From assembly GCA_937903155.1 (NCBI GenBank), contig CALCZU010000136.1, positions 1 to 12,090 on the forward strand: a stretch of 12,090 nt of DNA. Direction: 5' to 3'. Positions 6,172-12,090 of the stretch are shown here, one piece after another. The stretch comes from an uncultured Bdellovibrionales bacterium. GTDB taxonomy: Bacteria; Bdellovibrionota; FAC87; UBA2466. A program made the position numbers and the translations under genes. The notes beneath the pieces were generated by a model, which saw only the letters and a program-made list of their open reading frames with translations, searched no databases and was not told the DNA's origin. Each line of letters begins with the position of its first letter. Position 1 is the first letter of the stretch.

Positions 6172-6197
6172 AATAATTGACTTTTATGTCAATTATT
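6172..6197. promoter_or_regulatory. Perfect 10+6+10 palindrome, likely operator of the cupredoxin operon
   Basis: AATAATTGAC (6172-6181) and GTCAATTATT (6188-6197) flank a TTTTAT spacer without a mismatch. On the minus strand it contains TTGACA, a perfect -35 box; the best -10 at 16 bp (AATATG, 6170-6165) is poor. No transcript is expected to end here and no T run follows on the minus strand, so an operator is likelier than a terminator. The core TTGAC-N6-GTCAA does not match the CueR or Fnr sites I know. Confidence 0.55.
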
Positions 6198-6218
6198 TTT
6201 GTCCTACAAGTCAAATAC

Positions 6219-6261
6219 CAGACTATTTGAGATTCCTAGTTGGCCATATAGGGAAAGTCTG
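6219..6261. other. Interrupted inverted repeat
   Basis: CAGACT (6219-6224) and AGTCTG (6256-6261) are perfect outer arms. Inside, TTCCTA (6233-6238) faces TAGGGAA with one bulged G. It lies 20 bp from the palindrome at 6172-6197 and could be a second regulatory element or a leader structure. The inner loops are large, so the structure is of moderate quality. Confidence 0.35.
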
Positions 6262-6507
6262 ATTATTATTATTCACTTAACGTGACTAACTTTTGTCTTC
6301 ACGAAGAACGAAACATCGAAGTCATTTTGAGCCGCGCCTCTTCGAGATATCTCTATTTTCGAATCTGAAACGCATGACCATCGCGCGTCATTCTATCGAT
6401 CTTCCCCTATTCAAAATTTCCAGTTAACATCTCTAGTCAGATAAGGAATTGGGTGTTTCGTAAGTCCGAGTATTCATTCAATCGGAGCTACTGAGTTCGC
6501 ATCCTTC

Positions 6508-6536
6508 TTCCCTGTCTTTTTTAATTCCACTAAAAT
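6508..6536 (+). promoter_or_regulatory. Candidate promoter of the tandem secreted paralogs
   Basis: TAAAAT (6531-6536) is a 5/6 match to the -10 box; 17 bp upstream lies the weak -35-like TTCCCT (6508-6513). Transcription would begin near 6543, leaving a leader of only about 15 nt that still includes the GGAG ribosome site. Tentative. Confidence 0.3.
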
Positions 6537-6557
6537 TTAATTCATCTCGGAGAAAGC

Positions 6558-6974
6558 ATGAAAAAAATAAGCTTTAAAATACTTATGGGCGTTTTATTTT
6601 TCAGCACTATTTCACCCGTCTACGCAAAAGGAACTTGCAAAGAGGGGGAATGCACGGGCTATTACTGCGAAGTCGAATTTAAAGGCGACGTGATAGAACA
6701 GTTCGATGTAACAGGCGATACCTACTATCACTACCAAACTTTAAATTATGTGTGGAACAAATTTCTGAGTTATAACGTCAGCTACACTGCTGCCTCCGGC
6801 GCATTATCGATTTCTCTAAACGAAGTGGAGGCCCTTCATCCCGGTACGTTTGGACATCCGATCGAGCAGAAGAGCGCTCTTCACCCGTCCGAACTGAAAT
6901 TTCGAGTTTATGATCACCCCTTAGCTTCGACGTTCGAACTCCGCTGTGAACTCAACTCATCCAAAAGAAACTAA
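6558..6974 (+). CDS. Small exported cysteine protein, first of a tandem paralog pair
   Basis: 138 residues. The signal peptide (MKKISFKILMGVLFFSTISPVYA) is probably cleaved after residue 23. The mature protein opens with GTCKEGECTGYYCEVEFKG, giving Cys27, Cys32 and Cys37, and closes with VYDHPLASTFELRCEL, giving Cys130; four cysteines could form two disulfides. The region between is poorly conserved with its neighbour. The following gene shares the CKEGEC-x4-C start, the FKG, and the DHP...F...C-x-L ending, so the two arose by duplication and diverged strongly in the middle. I recognise no known family. GGAG is 5 nt before ATG 6558. The 27-bp gap to the next gene suggests one transcript. It is likely periplasmic or secreted; its role is unknown. 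Confidence 0.85.
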   Translation: MKKISFKILMGVLFFSTISPVYAKGTCKEGECTGYYCEVEFKGDVIEQFDVTGDTYYHYQTLNYVWNKFLSYNVSYTAASGALSISLNEVEALHPGTFGHPIEQKSALHPSELKFRVYDHPLASTFELRCELNSSKRN

Positions 6975-7001
6975 TATTTACAATTTTAAAAGGAGCACCC
7001 T

Positions 7002-7403
7002 ATGAAACTCTCTTCACTCATTAAATTAACAACCATAGTGTTTTTTTCAGTAGCTTCCGTCCATGCAAACGGCGTTTGTAAAGAAGGTGAGTGCGTGAAC
7101 TACTTCTGCCGACCATTTTTCAAAGGCACGAAGCTTCAAGCTTTTCAAATAGAAGAAGGTAAAGAGCACCTCGGAAACTTTTATCACGAGGGAAAGGTTT
7201 TCATGTATGGCGCACTTTACAATGAAAAACGATCCGAGCTAGGGATGTTTCTAACAGAATCGACGTACGAGAAGCCCCTTCACGGAACGTATACTATTTC
7301 ATCAAAGATCGTCTATAAACCAGAGAGCTTAAGTATTAAGGTGATCGATCATCCGGTTGTCGACTCTTTCCACATGAAGTGCACGTTATCCCGTTCCAAC
7401 TAA
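7002..7403 (+). CDS. Small exported cysteine protein, second of a tandem paralog pair
   Basis: 133 residues. The signal peptide is probably cleaved after VHA (residue 22). The mature start NGVCKEGECVNYFCRPFFKG holds Cys26, Cys31 and Cys36; the end VIDHPVVDSFHMKCTL holds Cys127, so the same four cysteines and the same DHP motif as the gene before it are kept. The middle (about 45-95) differs in sequence, as expected for fast-evolving surface or toxin-like exported proteins, but no function can be assigned. AGGAG lies 6 nt before ATG 7002, a stronger ribosome site than that of its paralog. A long hairpin begins 16 nt after the stop. Confidence 0.85.
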   Translation: MKLSSLIKLTTIVFFSVASVHANGVCKEGECVNYFCRPFFKGTKLQAFQIEEGKEHLGNFYHEGKVFMYGALYNEKRSELGMFLTESTYEKPLHGTYTISSKIVYKPESLSIKVIDHPVVDSFHMKCTLSRSN

Positions 7404-7418
7404 ATTTATTATAAAGAT

Positions 7419-7453
7419 ATCCGTAGTGATGCTTTAGAAGCGTTACTACGGAT
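7419..7453 (+). terminator. Strong hairpin between convergent genes, probable bidirectional terminator
   Basis: ATCCGTAGT (7419-7427) and ACTACGGAT (7445-7453) pair perfectly. The stem continues with GATGC facing GCGTT (two G-U pairs), for 14 bp closed by a TTTAGAA loop. It sits between the plus-strand paralog pair and the minus-strand SUMF1-domain gene (stop at 7480), where both transcripts should end. The minus-strand side is followed by T/A-rich ATCTTTATAATAAATTT; the plus side has no T run. Confidence 0.6.
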
Positions 7454-7479
7454 AGGACTTATTAACGGGATGTTCAGCA

Positions 7480-9327
7480 TCACTTTTCGGTTCGTACCAA
7501 TCGAAAGCCGAGGTTGTTATCCCAGTAATCGGGGTAATGGGCATGGCGTGACGTAGAAACAAGGTCCGACGGGCGGTGGTTCCAACCTCCACCGCGGACG
7601 ACGCGAACCACGCCGTATTTGGGACCCATGGGATCGTCTCCGCTGAGTTTGGACGTATCTTCCTGATACCAGTCGGCGGTCCACTGCCACACACTTCCAT
7701 GAACATCGTAAAGTCCGTAAGGATTTGCTTTCTTGGTTGCTACGGGGTGAGTCTTCCCGCCTGAGTTTTCGGAATACCAAGCGTACTCACCTAGTTGTGC
7801 AGGATCGTTGCCGAAAAAATAGGCGGTTTCGGTTCCTCCCCGAGCGGCATACTCCCATTCTGCTTCGGTCGGTAGACGATAATGGTATTTAGGATCCAGC
7901 CCATTTAGTCGTTTGATATACCCCTGTACGTCATCCCAAGAGACCGTTTCAATCGGACGATTCAGATCTTCTTTGAAGCGGGCCGGGTTCCACCCCATCA
8001 CCAGAGCCCATTGAAGCTGCGTCACCGGCGTCATTTGCATTTGAAACGGCTTTTTAAAAGTGACCTCTCTTTGATTCTTAACATCTTCAAACCCGCGCTT
8101 ATCCCCTTTCACACTTCCTAACGTCACCTTCTTGCCCTCCAACGGAAACTTAAACGCAACGAATTTAAAACTCTCAAAGTTTGCAAGCTTCATATCGGGC
8201 GAAGGCCCGTTTTTTTCCTTTTGCGCCAGCGCTAATTTCTCAAACACGGCAATATTTGATTGGCGCCGTGCTGACACCATCACCACGACCTGAGAGACTT
8301 GGTCGTTAGGAAGGATCTTCAAAAGCTCCTGGTAACGAGGCCCGGGCTGTAAAGTCACCAGCAGATTTATTTTTTTCTCTCGGTTTACCTCTGCCGCCCC
8401 CAGCCAGTAGCGAAGTTTTTCATCAAAAGTGGTACCCGGGGTGCGCGGGTCGGCAACCTCCCAACGCTCTTCGGCAGTTACTCCTTCAAAATATCTCTCT
8501 AGCTTAGTTTCCAACTTTTCAAGCTGAGCGTTTCGGTATTTTAGATACGCTTCACTTTTTCCAAAATGGCCATCCGTTTCGACTAAGGCATTTAAACCAT
8601 ATCGATTGATGGGAAGTTCCGACTCGGGCTTTTGTAACTTGTTCAATTCGGCTTTTAATCGGTCAAATGAATACTCAGGATAAATAAGTTTCTTTGGTTC
8701 TTTTTCCAAAAGTGCAAAGGCCGCCGCGGATTGAGTCCCCTCGCCCTGCATAGCGTAAGCAGCCGCCTGATTCAGAAGAAGGGTCTGCCTCATCTGCACC
8801 GGAATCCCTTTTCGCTTTAACAAACTCTCCAAATAAAAAGAGGCGGTATAGGGATGTCCTATTAGCCTATGGATTTGAGCAAGCTGGCTTCCGGCCGCGA
8901 GACCGGCCTCGGTGTTTCCAAACCGCCAGTAGATCTCTTCCAGAAGTTTAAGATCGGCCGCGATTCCTTTTTTTTCATCGCCCAGGGCTACTTTTAAAAG
9001 GTCCCGAGCCTGGCCCTCAAATTTAAGCCGGTAGAATTTAAGACCTTCTTCCGGAAGCTCTGCAATCAAGCTCTCCACCTCGGCTCGCAGGTTGCGGGAG
9101 ATCTCGATCCCCTTTTCATTCTTCTCTTTTAAAAAGAGCTCGGGTTCATCCAAAACGGCTTGTAAACTTTCCAGAGGTGCGGTCCAATCCTTCTGGGAAA
9201 AGTAGTGCCGGCCTGCCTCAAGAGTCTGGATAACCGACCCTGCCGACAATGCCCGTTTATTGCTCTCTGGACAAGATTGTCCCAAAACGACAGCACAAAT
9301 GAATAACCCTAAAAGTAGTTGTCTCAT
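7480..9327 (-). CDS. Exported protein with helical N-terminal region and C-terminal SUMF1/FGE-like domain
   Basis: 615 residues. A signal peptide (RQLLLGLFICAVVLG) starts it; GQSC is not a normal lipobox. Residues about 30-215 are helical and repeat-like, with EEGLKFYRLKFEGQAR (94-109) and WRFGNTEAGLAAGSQLAQIH (134-153), resembling the tetratricopeptide-like modules seen ahead of beta-propellers in Planctomycetes proteins. Residues about 400-615 are a formylglycine-generating-enzyme-like domain: RLPTEAEWEYAARGG (484-498), NPYGLYDVHGSVWQW (535-549), RGGGW (578-582), GFRLV (607-611). The domain has no cysteine, so the two catalytic cysteines of true sulfatase-activating FGE are absent; a binding or other enzymatic role is likelier. 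ATG 9327 is chosen because AGGAG lies 7 nt upstream and the signal peptide begins there. It lies 160 bp behind the LamG gene on the same strand. Confidence 0.87.
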   Translation of the reverse strand: MRQLLLGLFICAVVLGQSCPESNKRALSAGSVIQTLEAGRHYFSQKDWTAPLESLQAVLDEPELFLKEKNEKGIEISRNLRAEVESLIAELPEEGLKFYRLKFEGQARDLLKVALGDEKKGIAADLKLLEEIYWRFGNTEAGLAAGSQLAQIHRLIGHPYTASFYLESLLKRKGIPVQMRQTLLLNQAAAYAMQGEGTQSAAAFALLEKEPKKLIYPEYSFDRLKAELNKLQKPESELPINRYGLNALVETDGHFGKSEAYLKYRNAQLEKLETKLERYFEGVTAEERWEVADPRTPGTTFDEKLRYWLGAAEVNREKKINLLVTLQPGPRYQELLKILPNDQVSQVVVMVSARRQSNIAVFEKLALAQKEKNGPSPDMKLANFESFKFVAFKFPLEGKKVTLGSVKGDKRGFEDVKNQREVTFKKPFQMQMTPVTQLQWALVMGWNPARFKEDLNRPIETVSWDDVQGYIKRLNGLDPKYHYRLPTEAEWEYAARGGTETAYFFGNDPAQLGEYAWYSENSGGKTHPVATKKANPYGLYDVHGSVWQWTADWYQEDTSKLSGDDPMGPKYGVVRVVRGGGWNHRPSDLVSTSRHAHYPDYWDNNLGFRLVRTEK

Positions 9328-9409
9328 GGCTTTGCTCCTAACAGCGGGATATACCAGAGTCACGAATGACAGGAAACATTCCTATTGGCTAAGCCTGGCT
9401 GCGTAGAGC

Positions 9410-9431
9410 TTGGTGTAAAATCGGACACCAA
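9410..9431 (-). other. Hairpin in the LamG / SUMF1-domain gene gap
   Basis: TTGGTGT (9410-9416) and ACACCAA (9425-9431) form a perfect 7-bp stem with an 8-nt loop, about 57 bp after the LamG stop. No T run follows on the minus strand. It may weaken read-through into the next gene or be a processing site. Between it and ATG 9327 a TGGTATATC sequence (9348-9353 on the minus strand) resembles an extended -10 box, but a start there would leave too little leader. Confidence 0.35.
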
Positions 9432-9487
9432 ATCACACCCGCTACCTTTCGAGCGGAAGTAGATGGGCACCCAGATTGCTGAGACGA

Positions 9488-12090
9488 TTAGTTGCAGGTG
9501 AATCCGTTAAATCGCGACTTCAGGGCTTCGCAGTTTTGAGTGATCTCTGAAGGAGTGAGGGCTCGGTTATAAATCGAAACATGCGCGATTGAACCGTCAA
9601 AATTCGTACCGCTCGCAATATTGCGTCCGAGCCACGCGTTTCCTGAATGGCTACTGATAGATCCGCTCACATTTTGACTGGCCGGTGCAGTGGGACCGTC
9701 AACATAGATTGACTGAGTCGTTCCATCAAATGTCACAACAACGTAATGCCAGACGCCGCTGGTAACCGCTTTATCGAGCGAATTCCATCCCCCATTGTGA
9801 ACCCACCATGTCAGGCCAGTTCCACTTCCGTCCAATGTGACGCCTTCATTATTTCCTACCGTTCGTCTATTAAAGATGGAGGCGTTAGCGGTCCAGGAAT
9901 TGGCATATATCCAAAGAGCTACTGTGAGATGCGGTAAATCAAGCGAGGAACTATTTCCGAGATTGATGTAATCATTACTTCCATCGAAAGTTGCGCGATA
10001 AGGTCCCGCGGTCCCACTGAGTGTTGTCGTTCCATCTCCGTTCCATCCTGAAGTGCTACCGCAGCTGGAAAAGTTCGTAAGCGTTCCTGTAAGAAACGAG
10101 GTAGATAAATCAAACCAGCTCAGTGCACTACTCGCACATCCGTTGTCGTAAGGTCTAAGCCCGCTTTGTTTTGCGTTTGCAGCGTCAAGATTCAGAACGA
10201 GCCCACTGGTCACGATATTTCCTAACGGATTTTCGCGGTACCTGTCGGCGGTGATGTCGAAATTCGTTTTAACATCGGTCGTCGTTCCAACGGCTGAACC
10301 GTTACTCGTTCCATAGATTTTGAGATCGGCAATGGACCCTGTGAAGTTCTTCGAATTAGACGCAGTTGCGCCTGCGAAGAGATGGGTGGCGGGTGATGTG
10401 AATCCATTGCTGATAGAAGAACTACATTCCTCTCGACCATTTACGAAGAACTTTGCGCTGCTACCCGAGAAGATTCCAGAAATGGAATTCCAAAGGTTGT
10501 CGGAAAAAGAAGATGTGCTTCGGCAGATTCCTCCATATGTCGCAAGTCCTGCATTGTAATGGGCCACGACTTGTCCCGAGGTGAGTTCGCTTCCATAAAT
10601 TGCAATTTCGTCGATACTTCCCGACATGAAACCGTCTCCCCAACCGAAATTATTAAATAAGTGATGATTTGAATTTAAAAGGACGGGAGTTCCCGATGAA
10701 ATGCTTCCTGACAGAACTGCTACCCCATTCAGATAAACAGCGTAAGCGGAAGGAGTTACCGTGGCTGCAACGTGGTACCAAGTCAGAGGACTTAAGAGAT
10801 CCCCCGTGGAAACGCTTGCTAAAAATTGAGAATTTGTGTCGTCTCTAAGTTGAAGGTTGATGAAGCCAGAGGAGCCGACCACAATACAAAATGCGCCATC
10901 AGAAGGACTGCGAGTACAAAGAGGAGCGATAGCACTTGAGGGTAATGTTGTGAGATTGATCCAAAATTCAGCTGAAAAAGTTCCAGTTAGAGTTGCAAGC
11001 GTACCTGAGGGAACGTACTTAAAGTAGCCGGTAGTCCCATTAAAAGAAGTGGCGGTATCTGCATCTCCGGAAATTGCTCCCGTGGCATTGTGCGTGTAGC
11101 CTCCGTAGTAGCCAGCAGAACGACCGTGTCCTGAAATGTCTTGAGACACGGCCCCCGCGGCTTCATTTAGTCTCCAGTATGCAACCGGTGAATCCGCTAA
11201 CACGACATCCTGGTAACTTTTGCCAATAACGAAATCCATTTTCTTTCCGGTGATGGCTACTTGGTAAAGGGTCGAAATCTGCGAAAGACTCAAAACCGAA
11301 TTAAAAACGGCGACCTCATCGAGAGTTCCATCGAAATAATTTCCACTCGAGTTTCGACTCCCAATGCTGGCAATCTCAGAATTGACCGTGGAACCGCCTA
11401 ATGTATTCGCACTCGTGGAGGTGGTACGTAAATTTCCATCGACGTAAAACTTCACTCCCGAACTGGAACTTGAACCATCGTAGGTGACGACAAAATGGTG
11501 ATAGCTGCCGTCATTCCAGCTTCCCCCATCGCCTACTAAAATATGACTGCCCGGGTAAGAATCGATTAGATAAAAACCGATATTTCCTGTCGATGGATAG
11601 TTGAGTAGGACTTCGTAACCTTTATGATTATTTGCCGGGTCCATTTTAGAAAAAATTGTACTGTATGCGGTGGTGCTGAGCTTTGCCCAAGCGGAAATGG
11701 AAAATGAATCTGAGCTGTCAAAAGAGAAGTCACTATTGCCCAGTGAGATATACTCACTCGATGCGCTCGAGAAAGTCACTGCCGTGTCATTATCTGCAGT
11801 CAGTCCGCCGGATACTCCTAGAGTTGGAGTGTTTTGGTAGGTTCCATTTTTTCCATTCCCCGAGACGTCGGTTGCTGTGGTCCCACTAGCTTCCCCAAGT
11901 CTCCAATACCCGACAGGTGAAAGCGACATCACGGCATCGCGGTAACTGGGATGTTGTCTCACGGTAAAACCATTGCCGGTGGCATTGGAGGAGTTTCCTA
12001 AAATGACGGCATCCGTGCTGCTATTGGAGTTTCCGGATTTCACCCAAGCCGTAAACATCATCTTCGTTTGAGAAGCGAGCGGACCACTTC
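9488..12090 (-). CDS. Large LamG-repeat (concanavalin A-like lectin) surface protein, N-terminus outside window
   Basis: 867 residues are visible. The frame stays open to the window edge with SGPLASQTK before the first Met codon at 12061, and this joins smoothly to a LamG strand (MFTAWVKSG), so the true start lies beyond 12090. Numbered from that Met: a LamG half (up to about 36), two complete LamG units (about 37-272 and 273-510, each opening SYxDxV...SPVxYWRLxEAxG), the second half of a LamG (about 511-590), then a C-terminal LamG (about 616-857: GLVLNLDAANA, FDGSNDYINLGNSS, WHYVVVTFDG, YNRALTPSEI). The protein is rich in Ser, Thr, Gly and Asn, as in exported beta-sandwich repeat proteins; no catalytic motif is seen. 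Binding of glycans or other surface ligands is the family expectation. The SUMF1-domain gene follows. Confidence 0.85.
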   Translation of the reverse strand, partial: SGPLASQTKMMFTAWVKSGNSNSSTDAVILGNSSNATGNGFTVRQHPSYRDAVMSLSPVGYWRLGEASGTTATDVSGNGKNGTYQNTPTLGVSGGLTADNDTAVTFSSASSEYISLGNSDFSFDSSDSFSISAWAKLSTTAYSTIFSKMDPANNHKGYEVLLNYPSTGNIGFYLIDSYPGSHILVGDGGSWNDGSYHHFVVTYDGSSSSSGVKFYVDGNLRTTSTSANTLGGSTVNSEIASIGSRNSSGNYFDGTLDEVAVFNSVLSLSQISTLYQVAITGKKMDFVIGKSYQDVVLADSPVAYWRLNEAAGAVSQDISGHGRSAGYYGGYTHNATGAISGDADTATSFNGTTGYFKYVPSGTLATLTGTFSAEFWINLTTLPSSAIAPLCTRSPSDGAFCIVVGSSGFINLQLRDDTNSQFLASVSTGDLLSPLTWYHVAATVTPSAYAVYLNGVAVLSGSISSGTPVLLNSNHHLFNNFGWGDGFMSGSIDEIAIYGSELTSGQVVAHYNAGLATYGGICRSTSSFSDNLWNSISGIFSGSSAKFFVNGREECSSSISNGFTSPATHLFAGATASNSKNFTGSIADLKIYGTSNGSAVGTTTDVKTNFDITADRYRENPLGNIVTSGLVLNLDAANAKQSGLRPYDNGCASSALSWFDLSTSFLTGTLTNFSSCGSTSGWNGDGTTTLSGTAGPYRATFDGSNDYINLGNSSSLDLPHLTVALWIYANSWTANASIFNRRTVGNNEGVTLDGSGTGLTWWVHNGGWNSLDKAVTSGVWHYVVVTFDGTTQSIYVDGPTAPASQNVSGSISSHSGNAWLGRNIASGTNFDGSIAHVSIYNRALTPSEITQNCEALKSRFNGFTCN

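Larger units (their letters stand above)
6139..6557. other. Divergent intergenic region between cupredoxin operon and tandem paralogs
   Basis: 419 bp between divergent transcripts, AT-rich at both ends and without a coding frame I can support. It holds the perfect palindrome at 6172-6197, a second interrupted hairpin at 6219-6261, a short ATT repeat near 6264-6273, a 5+8+5 inverted repeat ATGAC/GTCAT (6374-6391), and a candidate plus-strand promoter at its right end. The middle (about 6290-6480) shows nothing clear and is longer than a simple divergent promoter needs, so an unrecognised short RNA or peptide cannot be ruled out. Confidence 0.6.

Noticed and set aside
9265..9327. Possible lipoprotein signal (LGQSC) in the SUMF1-domain protein
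   Set aside because: The -3 to -1 residues are G-Q-S, not the L-[AS]-[GA] lipobox, so ordinary Sec cleavage is likelier.
9328..9363. Upstream in-frame ATG at 9363 for the SUMF1-domain protein
   Set aside because: It would put 12 extra residues before the signal peptide; ATG 9327 has AGGAG at 7 nt and starts the signal peptide normally.
9488..12090. DNA-level tandem repeats suspected from the repeated LamG units
   Set aside because: The units resemble each other only at protein level; no long direct DNA repeat is seen, so recent duplication is not supported.
1..12090. CRISPR array, transposon, prophage or toxin-antitoxin module
   Set aside because: No regular direct repeats, transposase, integrase, phage or paired toxin-antitoxin genes are visible.

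Overview
The window looks like a moderate-GC chromosomal segment of a Gram-negative bacterium with a busy envelope. Seven of the ten complete proteins begin with a recognisable or likely Sec signal peptide. The LamG-rich surface protein with the LVLNLDA phrase, the many small orphan secreted proteins and the SUMF1-domain protein suggest Bdellovibrionota (Bdellovibrio/Oligoflexia-like). This is my impression of style, not a proof; no rRNA or other phylogenetic marker is present.

Layout. (1) Positions 1-2574 carry three minus-strand genes: a cyclic-nucleotide-binding-domain regulator (2574-1885), a short M24 family peptidase homologue (1841-1134) 43 bp downstream of it, and, after a probable terminator and a 255-bp gap, a stand-alone ferredoxin-NADP reductase-type flavoprotein (878-84). 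A REP-like hairpin sits at the left edge. (2) Positions 2728-2970 hold a tRNA-Thr(TGT) - tRNA-Tyr(GTA) pair on the plus strand. A long imperfect hairpin lies between the two tRNAs and a perfect hairpin follows directly. (3) A periplasmic protein with two CxxCH heme motifs lies at 3143-4477 (+), followed by about 420 bp without a gene but with two hairpins. (4) A tight minus-strand operon (6138-4898) encodes a type 1 copper protein (plastocyanin-like) and two small exported proteins of unknown family. A perfect 10+6+10 palindrome lies in its upstream region. (5) Two tandem paralogous exported cysteine proteins lie at 6558-7403 (+) and end at a strong hairpin. (6) The right side is again minus strand: a large LamG-repeat protein (12090-9488, N-terminus outside the window), then an exported protein with a helical repeat-like N-terminus and a C-terminal formylglycine-generating-enzyme-like (SUMF1) domain that has no cysteines (9327-7480).

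How the genes may work together. The cupredoxin, the two-heme protein and the flavoprotein are all electron-transfer type proteins within 6 kb. They are on different transcripts, so a joint pathway is only suggested. The LamG protein and the SUMF1-domain protein are co-oriented, 160 bp apart, and are likely surface/periplasmic. No CRISPR array, transposase, integrase, phage gene or recognised defence system is visible. The points most worth a second look are the LamG fold that seems to be split by two complete inserted LamG domains, the cysteine-free SUMF1 domain fused to a helical module, the orphan secreted paralog pair, and the palindrome upstream of the cupredoxin operon.
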